A stretch of DNA of 42,717 nucleotides from Candidatus Woesebacteria bacterium RIFCSPLOWO2_01_FULL_39_10 (GTDB taxonomy: Bacteria > Patescibacteriota > Microgenomatia > UBA8517). Made by a program: the position numbers and the translations under genes. The notes under the pieces were generated by a model. The model was given only the letters and a program-made list of their open reading frames with translations. It did not search any database and had not been told where the DNA came from. Shown here piece by piece: positions 28,514 to 37,222 of this stretch. How positions within the stretch are numbered: position 1 is the first letter of the stretch; every line of letters begins with the position of its first letter. The stretch is taken from positions 1 to 42,717 of the forward strand of contig MGHC01000037.1 of assembly GCA_001793015.1 (NCBI GenBank), written 5' to 3'.

Positions 28514-28647
28514 AAAGATACCAATATGCTAATGAGTACGAATGCTATTAATAAATACGAATGATTTGGGATTAAAGACATTAAGTTTCATTCTAGGCAA
28601 TTCGTATCCATTAGTATCATTAGCATTAATTCGTATATTAGTATCTT
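28514..28647. repeat. ~134-bp imperfect palindromic region with TACGAAT motifs
   Basis: AAGATACCAATAT (28514-28526) inverted to ATATTAGTATCTT (28635-28647); four TACGAAT/ATTCGTA motifs. Confidence 0.75.
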
Positions 28648-28654
28648 AAATCTT

Positions 28655-28987
28655 ATGAAAAAAGAAACTTTAATTGTTATTTTTTATTCTCTTTATTTTA
28701 TTTGGTTACTAGCCATTACTTTTTTGACTGGTAATTTACAAATCTTAAACTATTTTTCAATAGTTGTTGTACTCTTCTACTTCGCGTTCCTGAGAGAAAA
28801 AGGAGATCTATGGTGGTTTTGGCTAGGAGCGCTTATTCCTATCATTATAGGCATGGTTTTTACCCCAAAACTCCAACCAAAATTAGACTTAACGATTCTT
28901 ACCTACACTCCAGCCTGGCTTCCACTTGCCTGGGGAACGACATTCGTAGCCTTACGAAAATTCTTCATTCTAATAATTAATCGCTAA
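28655..28987 (+). CDS. Small membrane protein
   Basis: 110 aa, 3-4 TM segments. Confidence 0.6.
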   Translation: MKKETLIVIFYSLYFIWLLAITFLTGNLQILNYFSIVVVLFYFAFLREKGDLWWFWLGALIPIIIGMVFTPKLQPKLDLTILTYTPAWLPLAWGTTFVALRKFFILIINR

Positions 28988-29913
28988 ACCATTTGTCCTA
29001 GTACTTTAAGTCTTTCTTCGATAGGAGGGTGAGTATTAAAAAGTCCCGCAAACCAATTTATTGCACCTTTCCCATGCTCTTTAAAAGGATTGACTATATA
29101 AAGATGGGCTGTAGCCTTATTAGCAGCCTCCAAAGGCTCGTGATCTGCGGAGATTTTAGTAAGAGCTGAGATAAGTCCTTGTGGTTGCCTAGTTATTGCA
29201 ACAGCTCCTGCATCAGCCGTAAATTCACGTCTCCTTGAAATTGCCAAGCGAATTAATTGTGCGACAAAAGGTGACAATACTGCAAAAAGTAGTCCGACAA
29301 CCAATATAATGGCGCCAAGTTGTCCTTTATCTTTATCTCTTCCCCTTCCGCCATACAAACTCATCCTCAAAAACCAATCTGCTAATAGTGCTATCATGCC
29401 AACTAAAACAGAAACCATTGACATTAATAAAATGTCATAATTTCTAATATGTGATAGCTCGTGGGCTAACACCCCTTCCAATTCAGTTCTTGAAAGTTTA
29501 TGCAAAAGCCCTGTTGTAGCACAAATAACTGCATGTTCAGGATTTCTTCCTGTGGCAAAAGCGTTAGGGGCCGAATCTTCTATAACATAAAGTTTCGGCT
29601 TTGGAAGACCGGTTCCAATTGCTAAGTTTTCGGTAACCGTATAAAAATCAAACTCTCTAGATCTATCAGCCGGTCTTGCTCCGGAAATCGCCAATACAAT
29701 TCTATCCGAAAAGTAATAGCTACCTAAACTCATTAAGCCAGAAATAATTAAAGCTATACCCACGAAACCAAGACCCCCTGGCTCGTAACCCAGATATACT
29801 GAGAAAGCTTGTGAAAGGAAATAAACAACTACTGTTGTAAACAGTATAAATAAAATCAATATTAACGCGCTTTTGCGTTTATTTGCATTCTGCGCCTCGT
29901 AAATATTTTGCAT
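28984..29913 (-). CDS. htpX: HtpX-like M48 membrane metalloprotease
   Basis: 'GVLAHELSHIRNYDILLMSMVSVLVG', 'SRRREFTADAGAVAITRQPQGLISALTKI'. Confidence 0.95.
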   Translation of the reverse strand: MQNIYEAQNANKRKSALILILFILFTTVVVYFLSQAFSVYLGYEPGGLGFVGIALIISGLMSLGSYYFSDRIVLAISGARPADRSREFDFYTVTENLAIGTGLPKPKLYVIEDSAPNAFATGRNPEHAVICATTGLLHKLSRTELEGVLAHELSHIRNYDILLMSMVSVLVGMIALLADWFLRMSLYGGRGRDKDKGQLGAIILVVGLLFAVLSPFVAQLIRLAISRRREFTADAGAVAITRQPQGLISALTKISADHEPLEAANKATAHLYIVNPFKEHGKGAINWFAGLFNTHPPIEERLKVLGQMV

Positions 29914-29920
29914 TAACTAA

Positions 29921-30511
29921 TTAACTTAAATCAACCTTTGGGGTCTTTAATTCTTCAGCCTTTGTCTCAACGTGCTCTCCTGCCTCAGGTGTAATCAATC
30001 CAGGCAACTCCGCAAATCCGAACATGTTTGCAACAAAACTCGAAGGAACGCTTACTCTTTTTACGTTGAAATCTGCTGTCAAATCAATTACAAGGCGTCT
30101 TGCAAACATAACCTTGTCGGCTGTGTCTCTGAGCTCGTCCATCAACTTAACAACAACAGTATTTGCCTTAAGCTCTGGATTACTCTCTACCATAATTTGA
30201 AGACTTGGAATAAGTGATGCCAACTGACTTCCTGCATCGGACATTTTCTGAACGTCTCCGGTTTTTAATGCATTTGCAACTGCCTTCCTTGCATCAGTAA
30301 GATCTTTATAAATTCCTTTTTCGTGCGACAAATACCCTTTTGCCGACGTTTCAAGATTGGGAATTAAATCAGCCTGTCTTTTCAGTTGATTACCAATCTC
30401 TTGAACCGCAGCTTTAATCCTTGCTTTGCTGGAAACAAAAAAGTTGTAAGTTGATACAACCCAAAGTCCTACTACAACTACTACAACTATTAAAATCCAA
30501 AATAATCCCAT
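29921..30511 (-). CDS. lemA: LemA family protein
   Basis: 'YNFFVSSKARIKAAVQEIGNQLKRQADLIPNLETSAKGYLSHEKGIYKDLTDAR'. Confidence 0.93.
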   Translation of the reverse strand: MGLFWILIVVVVVVGLWVVSTYNFFVSSKARIKAAVQEIGNQLKRQADLIPNLETSAKGYLSHEKGIYKDLTDARKAVANALKTGDVQKMSDAGSQLASLIPSLQIMVESNPELKANTVVVKLMDELRDTADKVMFARRLVIDLTADFNVKRVSVPSSFVANMFGFAELPGLITPEAGEHVETKAEELKTPKVDLS

Positions 30512-30643
30512 ATTTAATCACCACCCTTCGCCCTCCTTAATCTTAAATAGAAATAGTGGGCGACCCTTCCGTAGCCTTGGCGAAGGAGGGCAATCCTTTT
30601 TACCATCGGGCTTCGGAGTGGCATGCCACCCTCTTTACAAACT

Positions 30644-32449
30644 CTATTTTAACACCTTCTCAAAATCTTCCAAACTTAAAGTGTTGACTATATCTTTTTT
30701 TGTGGCCCAACCGCGCCTAGCAACCGAAACCCCGAACACCATATTATCCATACTATCAATGTGATGCGAATCTGTGCCAAAAGTTAGTTTGACACCCAAC
30801 TTAACAGCGTCTCTCACTAAAAAATCCGGTAAATCTAGCCTCATCGGATCTGCGTTGATTTCTAACCACTTATTATTTTTCAAACAAAAATCGAATATTT
30901 TCTCCCAATCTAGATCTATTCCCTCTCTTGCTCCTAATTTTCTCCCTGTAGGATGTGCAAAAATTTTAACTTTGGGATGAGACATTGCTGATAAAACTCT
31001 TCTAGTCATATCAACTCTATTTTGCCTGAAACTAGAATGAATTGAAACTAAAGCAAAATCAAGAGTTTCCATTCCTTTATCTGAAACAGGTAATTTCCCA
31101 TTTGGCAATATATCTATTTCCAAACTGTTGAACACTTTCTTGACTCGACGTAGCTCGTTTCGAGCGGAGGCGGTTCTTAATGAGTAATTTATCTTATCAA
31201 CCTTTTCACACTTTCTTTTTAAAATTTCCACAGTTTGTGTTTCATTGTGTCCACTCTTGCTAGGATTATGCTCGGTAAATGCTACATATTCATAGCCAAG
31301 TGAATTCGCCTTATTTATAACCTCTTCCATTGAAGATTCTCCCAAATCATGACTTGTTTCAATGTCAAAACTTGAGTGTATTTGAAGATCGGCTTTAACT
31401 TCTGACAATTGAACAAGATCGGGTAGGTTATGTTTTAGTGCCATATCAATCTCTCCTGTATCTTCCCGAAGCTCGGGTGGAATCCAGTCCATACCAAGGG
31501 TTTTATAAAATTCTTCTTCTGTTTCTATCTTTTTAAGTGTTTTCCTATTTTTCGTCTTAAAGTAAATTCCATAATCTGAAAGAGATAAATTTCTTTTTAG
31601 AGCCAGCTCACGAAGAGCAATGTTATGGTGTTTTGAACCCGTAAAGTGCTGGAGTAACGCTCCGTATGCTTCGGGCTTTTCTACCATCAAGTCAACCTGT
31701 TTACCGCCAGCTACAATAATCCCCGCAGTTCTTTCTCCTTTTTCTAACACTCTTGTTGCGTTTGGATATTTTGTGAAATGATTAATGGTTTCTATCGGAT
31801 TTTTAGAGGACGCGGCGATATCGATATCTCCAACGGTTGACGCTTTACGTCGTAAAGACCCTAAGGCATCAGCTCTTTGAACATTCTTGTCGTTTTTGAC
31901 CCAAGCAATAATATCGTCAGCAATTTTCTGTGCGTACGGAAGGATAATCCTAACCGTTCTTTCCTTAGTCTCTTTTATAGACTTTTCAAGGCTTTCTTCA
32001 CTTTGTTCACCAAAACCTTCAATATTTCTTACCTTACCTTTTTTAACTGCTTTTTCAAGTTGAGAAATAGCATTTTTGGAGTCCTTTATTCCTAACTCCC
32101 TTGTTAACTTAAAAGAGGTTTTTGCCCCAATACCAGGAACTTTCATAAGTTCAAACATGGCGGGAGGCAAACCTTTCATTACTTCTTCAAAATGCTTCGA
32201 CTTGCCATTTCTAAAAATTTCATCAAGGTGTTCTGCAATGCTTTTCCCAATCCCCGGAATATCATCTAGTTTTCCCTCATCCCAAAGATCTTTAAGTTCG
32301 CTACTTGCATGTTCAACAGCATCAGCAGCTCTCTCGTAAGCAACAATCCTGAATTTATTTTCACTCTGTCCTTTAAGTTTGTAAGCAGCTGCAACCGCTC
32401 GAAGAAGCTCCGCTATTTCAAGGTTATTTAAATTTTTGTGCATGTCCAC
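30644..32449 (-). CDS. polX: PolX-type DNA polymerase/PHP 3'-5' exonuclease
   Basis: HhH region 'KVPGIGAKTSFKLTRELGI', NTase 'ALGSLRRKASTVGDIDI', PHP 'KADLQIHSSF'. Confidence 0.95.
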   Translation of the reverse strand: MDMHKNLNNLEIAELLRAVAAAYKLKGQSENKFRIVAYERAADAVEHASSELKDLWDEGKLDDIPGIGKSIAEHLDEIFRNGKSKHFEEVMKGLPPAMFELMKVPGIGAKTSFKLTRELGIKDSKNAISQLEKAVKKGKVRNIEGFGEQSEESLEKSIKETKERTVRIILPYAQKIADDIIAWVKNDKNVQRADALGSLRRKASTVGDIDIAASSKNPIETINHFTKYPNATRVLEKGERTAGIIVAGGKQVDLMVEKPEAYGALLQHFTGSKHHNIALRELALKRNLSLSDYGIYFKTKNRKTLKKIETEEEFYKTLGMDWIPPELREDTGEIDMALKHNLPDLVQLSEVKADLQIHSSFDIETSHDLGESSMEEVINKANSLGYEYVAFTEHNPSKSGHNETQTVEILKRKCEKVDKINYSLRTASARNELRRVKKVFNSLEIDILPNGKLPVSDKGMETLDFALVSIHSSFRQNRVDMTRRVLSAMSHPKVKIFAHPTGRKLGAREGIDLDWEKIFDFCLKNNKWLEINADPMRLDLPDFLVRDAVKLGVKLTFGTDSHHIDSMDNMVFGVSVARRGWATKKDIVNTLSLEDFEKVLK

Positions 32450-32456
32450 CTATTTA

Positions 32457-32891
32457 TTATACTTCAAAGTACTTTCTGTACTTTTTCAAAGTGTGTTTAA
32501 ACCCTGGGTGTAGCGGTTCTGGAAAATTACTTAATTTAAACCATCCAATTTCTTCTATCATTCTGGGCTCATTGATCTTAACTTCTTTTGGATTCACCAA
32601 TATAAAAAATGGAATTGCCAACCAGTGAGTTCTTTTACCGTTTAACTTTCGAATTATGGAATGAGGGGGAATTTGTTTTTGAATTTTACCAATACAACCG
32701 TATTCTTCTTTCACTTCTTTTAATACATTTCGTTCCGGACTATACCCAAAAGCAAGTCTTCCACCACCAGGATCCCACTTCCCCTGTTCATCCCTACAAT
32801 ATTTGCTGCGTTTATGTAGAAGATAGTTCCCTTTCCCATCATTACAGTAAAACGGAGTAGTGATTCCAGTGTAGTCTATTCCAACTTTCAT
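32457..32891 (-). CDS. NUDIX hydrolase
   Basis: 'WDPGGGRLAFGYSPERNVLKEVKEEYG' Nudix box. Confidence 0.9.
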   Translation of the reverse strand: MKVGIDYTGITTPFYCNDGKGNYLLHKRSKYCRDEQGKWDPGGGRLAFGYSPERNVLKEVKEEYGCIGKIQKQIPPHSIIRKLNGKRTHWLAIPFFILVNPKEVKINEPRMIEEIGWFKLSNFPEPLHPGFKHTLKKYRKYFEV

Positions 32892-32980
32892 AACTGAATT
32901 ATATCAGAGGTTTGAGTTCTGTTAGAAGTGATCTTCTTACGTTAGCCTGTGGGCGGGTTTTACCTCACCGAAGCTTTAAA

Positions 32981-33020
32981 GTAGCTAGCGAAGCTCGTCT
33001 TCGCTAAAGCTACGACGAAG
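32981..33020. repeat. Strong hairpin downstream of tRNA-Asp
   Basis: GTAGCT-AGCGAAG-CTCGT-CTTCGCT-aa-AGCTAC (13 bp, 2-nt bulge); overlaps CTTCG..CGAAG. Confidence 0.75.
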
Positions 33021-33026
33021 CGAAGG

Positions 33027-33100
33027 CGGGAGCGACGAGACTCGAACTCGCAACCTCTTCCGTGACAGGGAAGCGCTCTGACCGATTGAGCTACGCCCCC
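33027..33100 (-). tRNA. tRNA-Asp(GTC), CCA not encoded
   Basis: GGGGGCGTAGCTCAATCGGTCAGAGCGCTTCCCTGTCACGGAAGAGGTTGCGAGTTCGAGTCTCGTCGCTCCCG; full cloverleaf, loop CTGTCAC. Confidence 0.95.
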
Positions 33101-33198
33101 AAAAACTCAAATTACTCTAAGGATTATATCCTAAAAATTTATATAGAACAAGATCGGTAACTTCCTAAAAATTCTTCCTGTATAATTGTTTGCATTAT

Positions 33199-34293
33199 AT
33201 GGACTATCTAAAAAGGCTATCTCTCTTGCGAGATCAGCTCAACGAAAACAATTTAGACTCTCTTTTTATCTCTAATCCTTTCAATATTTATTATTTGACA
33301 GGATTTAAAGGGGTTTCAGAAACAGAAAGGGAGGTAACTTCTTTAGTAGACAGTAATGGCATAAAAATTTCTGTTCCTAAACTTTATCAAGAAGAGGCTT
33401 TAAGGCTAAGTAAAGTCAATTTTTTTGAAGTAGTTATCTCAGAAGAACGTGATAATTTATTTAACATACCGTCCAGACCTTTATCTAGAAATGAGAAGAT
33501 TGGATTTGAGGCAGACGACTTAAAATTTTCGGAATTAGAGAAACTCAAAAAAACTTCAAATGCAAGGTATATTCCTACATACAACTTAGTCGAAGGATTA
33601 AGAATAGTTAAAGACAAAGAAGAACTTACTCTTGTGAAACGGGTCGTGAAAACAACGGACAACTCTTTTACTCAAATCAAAAATGAGATCAAAATTGGAA
33701 TGACTGAAAAACAAATTGCAAATAGAATATTAGAAATTATGGAAAATTTTGGTTCTGATGGATATGCTTTTGAACCTATTGTAGCCAGTGGCTCTAACAG
33801 CTCACTCCCCCATTATGTTTCTCAAAACATACCTATCAAAGAGGGTATTTTACTGATTGATGCTGGAGCGAAGTATAATGGATATAACGGCGATCTTACC
33901 AGAACCTTTTTTCTTGGTAGCCCCAGTGAAAAGTTCGTGAAAACATACAATTTAATATCAAAAGCGCAAGAGGCTGCACTTAAAACTATAAAGCCTGGAA
34001 TAAAGGAAGAGGAGCCTTACAAAAAAACTGTGGAAGTGTTTGGCATACAATCGAAATATTTCATTCACGGTCTGGGACATGGTATTGGCTTGGAAGTTCA
34101 CGAAACACCATATCTTCGCAAGGGAAAAACTGATCTTCTGAAGGAGGGAATGCTTATAACAGTTGAACCAGGACTTTACTATCCGGGTTGGGGAGGAATA
34201 CGTGTAGAAGATTATGTTGTTGTTACAAAAAATGGATGTGAAGTTCTTTCAAAAACCCCCAAAAGTCATGAGGATATTATCATAAAAATATAG
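33199..34293 (+). CDS. M24 family Xaa-Pro aminopeptidase/dipeptidase (track start 33190)
   Basis: 'LIDAGAKYNGYNGDLTRTFFLG', 'FIHGLGHGIGLEVHE', 'GMLITVEPGLYYPGWGGIRVED'. Confidence 0.95.
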   Translation: MDYLKRLSLLRDQLNENNLDSLFISNPFNIYYLTGFKGVSETEREVTSLVDSNGIKISVPKLYQEEALRLSKVNFFEVVISEERDNLFNIPSRPLSRNEKIGFEADDLKFSELEKLKKTSNARYIPTYNLVEGLRIVKDKEELTLVKRVVKTTDNSFTQIKNEIKIGMTEKQIANRILEIMENFGSDGYAFEPIVASGSNSSLPHYVSQNIPIKEGILLIDAGAKYNGYNGDLTRTFFLGSPSEKFVKTYNLISKAQEAALKTIKPGIKEEEPYKKTVEVFGIQSKYFIHGLGHGIGLEVHETPYLRKGKTDLLKEGMLITVEPGLYYPGWGGIRVEDYVVVTKNGCEVLSKTPKSHEDIIIKI

Positions 34294-34310
34294 ATGTTCT
34301 ACTTCAGGGC

Positions 34311-34339
34311 TTGACAAAATAAAGCTCATAGTTTAAATT
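34311..34339 (+). promoter_or_regulatory. Sigma70-like promoter for LysM gene
   Basis: TTGACA (34311-34316), 17-bp spacer, TAAATT (34334-34339). Confidence 0.6.
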
Positions 34340-34399
34340 CGACTGAAATCAGCCTTCTTCTTTCTGCCTCGAAGAATACTATTACAGGGGGTGAATAAT

Positions 34400-35227
34400 T
34401 TGGATCTTAAAACAACACTCAAGAACATTAAATTACACGAGTCTACTATAAGTATGGTACTGGGGGCAGTTGTCATAGTTATTGTAGGAGTTCTTTTAGT
34501 AAATTACTTTTCAGCTAGACGTGGAGAGGGTGAGATCGTTCCATCTCTTGATATCGAGAACGAAACTGGTCTACCAACAACACATACTATAGAGGAGGGA
34601 GAAGACCTCTGGAAAATATCCGAACGGTACTACAAAACAGGATACAACTGGCAGGATATAGCCGATGCAAATAATCTAACAGATCCGAATGAAATCGAAG
34701 TTGGACAATCACTAACTATTCCCGATGTGGAACCCAGACTTGCAGAAGCTTTAGTTACAGTATCCCCTACCTCATCACGACCTATTCAAATCCCAACATC
34801 AATACTCACGCCAACACAAGTACCTGAGCCAACTGCGGCATATACTGCTCCTATATTGGGAAGGACATATAAAGTTGTTGAGAATGATAATCTTTGGAAA
34901 ATAGCAGAGACGTATTATGAGTCAGGATACAATTGGGTAGACATTGCTCGCGAAAATAATCTCGAAAATCCTAATATTATTGAAGTAGACCAAACATTAA
35001 GAATTCCTGAAGTAAGTTCGAAAATTGTTACTTTAGCAGGAGACACTCAAAATGATTCTCAAGCTATATCGGGTTCAACGTATACTGTTCAACAGGGGGA
35101 TTCATTGTGGAGTATTTCAGTTCGTGCTTACGGAGATGGTTTCCGCTGGTCTGATATTTCAGAAGAGAACAAACTCATTAATCCTAATATAATCCACTCT
35201 GGAAATACACTAACTCTACCCAGGTAA
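34400..35227 (+). CDS. Membrane-anchored protein with three LysM domains (track start 34391)
   Basis: Three 'YxVxxGDxLWxIAxxYYxxGYNWxDIAxANNLxxPNxIxxGQxLxIP' repeats. Confidence 0.93.
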   Translation: MDLKTTLKNIKLHESTISMVLGAVVIVIVGVLLVNYFSARRGEGEIVPSLDIENETGLPTTHTIEEGEDLWKISERYYKTGYNWQDIADANNLTDPNEIEVGQSLTIPDVEPRLAEALVTVSPTSSRPIQIPTSILTPTQVPEPTAAYTAPILGRTYKVVENDNLWKIAETYYESGYNWVDIARENNLENPNIIEVDQTLRIPEVSSKIVTLAGDTQNDSQAISGSTYTVQQGDSLWSISVRAYGDGFRWSDISEENKLINPNIIHSGNTLTLPR

Positions 35228-35229
35228 AA

Positions 35230-35238
35230 TGATATAAT
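35230..35238 (+). promoter_or_regulatory. Extended -10 TGATATAAT upstream of tRNA 5' half
   Basis: TGnTATAAT about 31 nt before 35269. Confidence 0.55.
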
Positions 35239-35268
35239 CAAAGCTGAAGGTGCTCTTGCTTTTCTTAT

Positions 35269-35302
35269 GCGGGCGTAGTTCAGTGGTAGAATGCTTCCTT
35301 CT
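35269..35302 (+). tRNA. 5' half (positions 1-35) of an interrupted tRNA, formally tRNA-Glu(CTC)
   Basis: GCGGGCGTAGTTCAGTGGTAGAATGCTTCCTTCT; completes a perfect cloverleaf with 38331-38368. Confidence 0.75.
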
Positions 35303-35329
35303 CCGACAAAAGCTAAAGCATTTTGACGG
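35303..35329 (+). repeat. Hairpin starting at the tRNA break
   Basis: CCGaCAAAA-GCTAAAGCA-TTTTGaCGG. Confidence 0.8.
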
Positions 35330-35370
35330 ATCCGCCTAAATGTTGTACTTTTGGCGGACCAAGTATAAAG

Positions 35371-35649
35371 ATGTTTTACACTTACGTTTTACTTTGTAAA
35401 AACATTAGAGATAATTCTCAAAAATTCTACGTAAGCAATACATATAACCTAAGAGTAAGGTTAAATAAACACAAGTCTAAAAGTGTCAAAACAACCAAGA
35501 AATTTGATAAAATAATTCTAATATATTATGAAGCTTGTTTGAATAAAACCGACGCGAGAAAAAGAGAATTGCAACTTAAAACAGGATTTGGGAGAGGATA
35601 TTTGAAGAGAAGATTAAAAAACTATATGCAAATTCGCGGCCATAGTTGA
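35371..35649 (+). CDS. Small GIY-YIG-type nuclease-like protein (catalytic motif looks degenerate; track start 35323)
   Basis: 'MFYTYVLLCKN...FYVSNTYNLRVRLNKHKS...ARKRELQLKTGFGRGYLKRRL'. Confidence 0.75.
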   Translation: MFYTYVLLCKNIRDNSQKFYVSNTYNLRVRLNKHKSKSVKTTKKFDKIILIYYEACLNKTDARKRELQLKTGFGRGYLKRRLKNYMQIRGHS

Positions 35650-35709
35650 ATGGCCCAACACCACCTTCCCAAGGTGGGGATGCGGGTTCGATTCCCGCTG
35701 GCCGCTCCA
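35636..35709 (+). tRNA. tRNA-Gly(CCC), encoded CCA
   Basis: GCGGCCATAGTTGAATGGCCCAACACCACCTTCCCAAGGTGGGGATGCGGGTTCGATTCCCGCTGGCCGCTCCA; full cloverleaf. Confidence 0.96.
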
Positions 35710-35842
35710 AACGGGATAGCAGCCTTATCAAAGTTATAAATAGCTTGATATATAGGGCTTACTTCTTGATTCATTTTAACTAAGGTTTGTAAATCATCTA
35801 GCCTCGGTTTCATTAAGAGAAGACGGGAATAGGGGGACAAGT

Positions 35843-36937
35843 TTATAAAGGCTTATGCAATCTTATTTCCCTTGTTCCCTTTTTTCGCCATACCAAAATA
35901 CCCGGACTTTCAGGCTCGACGTCAAATTCCGGTGCATTTGGGTATCTTTCAAAAAGAATTTTTTCATAACGTGCCATGGTTTCTGCCCTTTTTTGATCCA
36001 TCTTGTCCAAATCATGAGCCATATCAGAACCAGGAAGGTATTTTTCCACTCTCTTTCTTAATTTCCAGAAGCCCTCAAACTTATCCCCATCCTCGGGTGG
36101 TCTTAATTCTTCGAACGGTAATAAATTAAACTCCATTTCTAAACTTATTTTGTCAAACCAATCATTATAGTGAGAAGTATCTTCATCCCATTTTTTTACC
36201 ATTTCAGGGGATATATACTCACCATCTACTTTAACTCCATTTCCTAAATCCTTTACGTCTGCAGTGGTATGTTTTTGGGCAAAGCCTTCTTCTAGAAAAT
36301 AGATTTTTAAATTTTCGTCAAATTCTGCTCTTGTAACAAAATCCGCGGTTACTGTATCTGATGGCCTAATTCTACGAGAAATAATTTTTAACAGCTCGTC
36401 AGGTTGCTTGAAAGCCTCTTTTGGAACTATCACCACATTTTTTACTACCCATTCTTCAGGAGCCTTTCCTTCCTTGTTCGCTCTTTCGGAAATCGCAGCT
36501 TGAACGCCGCTATTATCCAACATATCATCAGAAACAAAAAGCAACCCTCTTTGTAAGGGTATATCTACACCAGCTGGGTTATAAGCAAATATGTCACCTT
36601 CTTCCATTGCCATATCGTCGCCCACAATTGTGCCTTCCAGCGCAGTAACCGGAGCTGCCCAAACAGCCTGACCTACATACTTTATAGAATTTAATCTTTC
36701 TGGTTTCCAGGTGTGAAAGGCAATACGTTTCCTATCAAATAAAGTTCTGGCTTCTTCTTTAGGAGTTAATGATCTTTTTGATGGAGAAATGATAGCGCCT
36801 CTGGTGATTATTTGAGCCAAGGTATGGATCTCACTTTTATCGGTATTACCTACAAATCCATGTACAAGAATCGCTCCACCGAGTCGATGTTCAGGAGTTA
36901 ACATTACCTCGGGCGAAATAGATATTTCATCTACCAT
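35843..36937 (-). CDS. Hypothetical protein inside the tRNA interruption
   Basis: 364-aa ORF; no confident family. Confidence 0.6.
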   Translation of the reverse strand: MVDEISISPEVMLTPEHRLGGAILVHGFVGNTDKSEIHTLAQIITRGAIISPSKRSLTPKEEARTLFDRKRIAFHTWKPERLNSIKYVGQAVWAAPVTALEGTIVGDDMAMEEGDIFAYNPAGVDIPLQRGLLFVSDDMLDNSGVQAAISERANKEGKAPEEWVVKNVVIVPKEAFKQPDELLKIISRRIRPSDTVTADFVTRAEFDENLKIYFLEEGFAQKHTTADVKDLGNGVKVDGEYISPEMVKKWDEDTSHYNDWFDKISLEMEFNLLPFEELRPPEDGDKFEGFWKLRKRVEKYLPGSDMAHDLDKMDQKRAETMARYEKILFERYPNAPEFDVEPESPGILVWRKKGTREIRLHKPL

Positions 36938-37134
36938 AAGGTGTATATTACAGCAGTTTTGTCTAGGTTAATACGTCCACATCAATCGGCCAAAATGTGC
37001 GAGGACTGGTTTAAATAGAAGTGCGTCTCCCGCTCAAAACAGAGTGGAAAGTTGGACAAACTCGTTTGAGACAATAGTCGAAAATTTATTTATCCCCCTC
37101 CGAATGAAACGGGAACTAAGCTTTGCTTACTGTT

Positions 37135-37163
37135 AGGGAGCCTTTCGACTGCGCTCAGGGTAA
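37135..37163. repeat. Intergenic repeat CCTTTCGACTGCGCTCAGG
   Basis: Resembles the common bacterial intergenic 'CTGAGCG(C/A)AGTCGAA(A)GG' hairpin. Confidence 0.4.
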
Positions 37164-37222
37164 ACTTATTTGGTGATTCATCTTGGCCACAGGGATCGCT
37201 TTATTGCGGAGCAAGAACTTGT

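Noticed and set aside
34724-34733. CCCGATGTGG in the LysM gene as another REP copy
   Set aside because: Single arm only, within conserved coding sequence (IPDVEP); likely chance
35711-35720. ACGGGATAGC as the 5' half of the orphan tRNA ending ATCCCGCTCCA
   Set aside because: 1-72 mismatch, no T8, and no D-arm following
35622-35840. Minus-strand 72-aa ORF
   Set aside because: 'GAASGNRTRIPTLGRWCWAIQLWP' is the antisense translation of tRNA-Gly(CCC)
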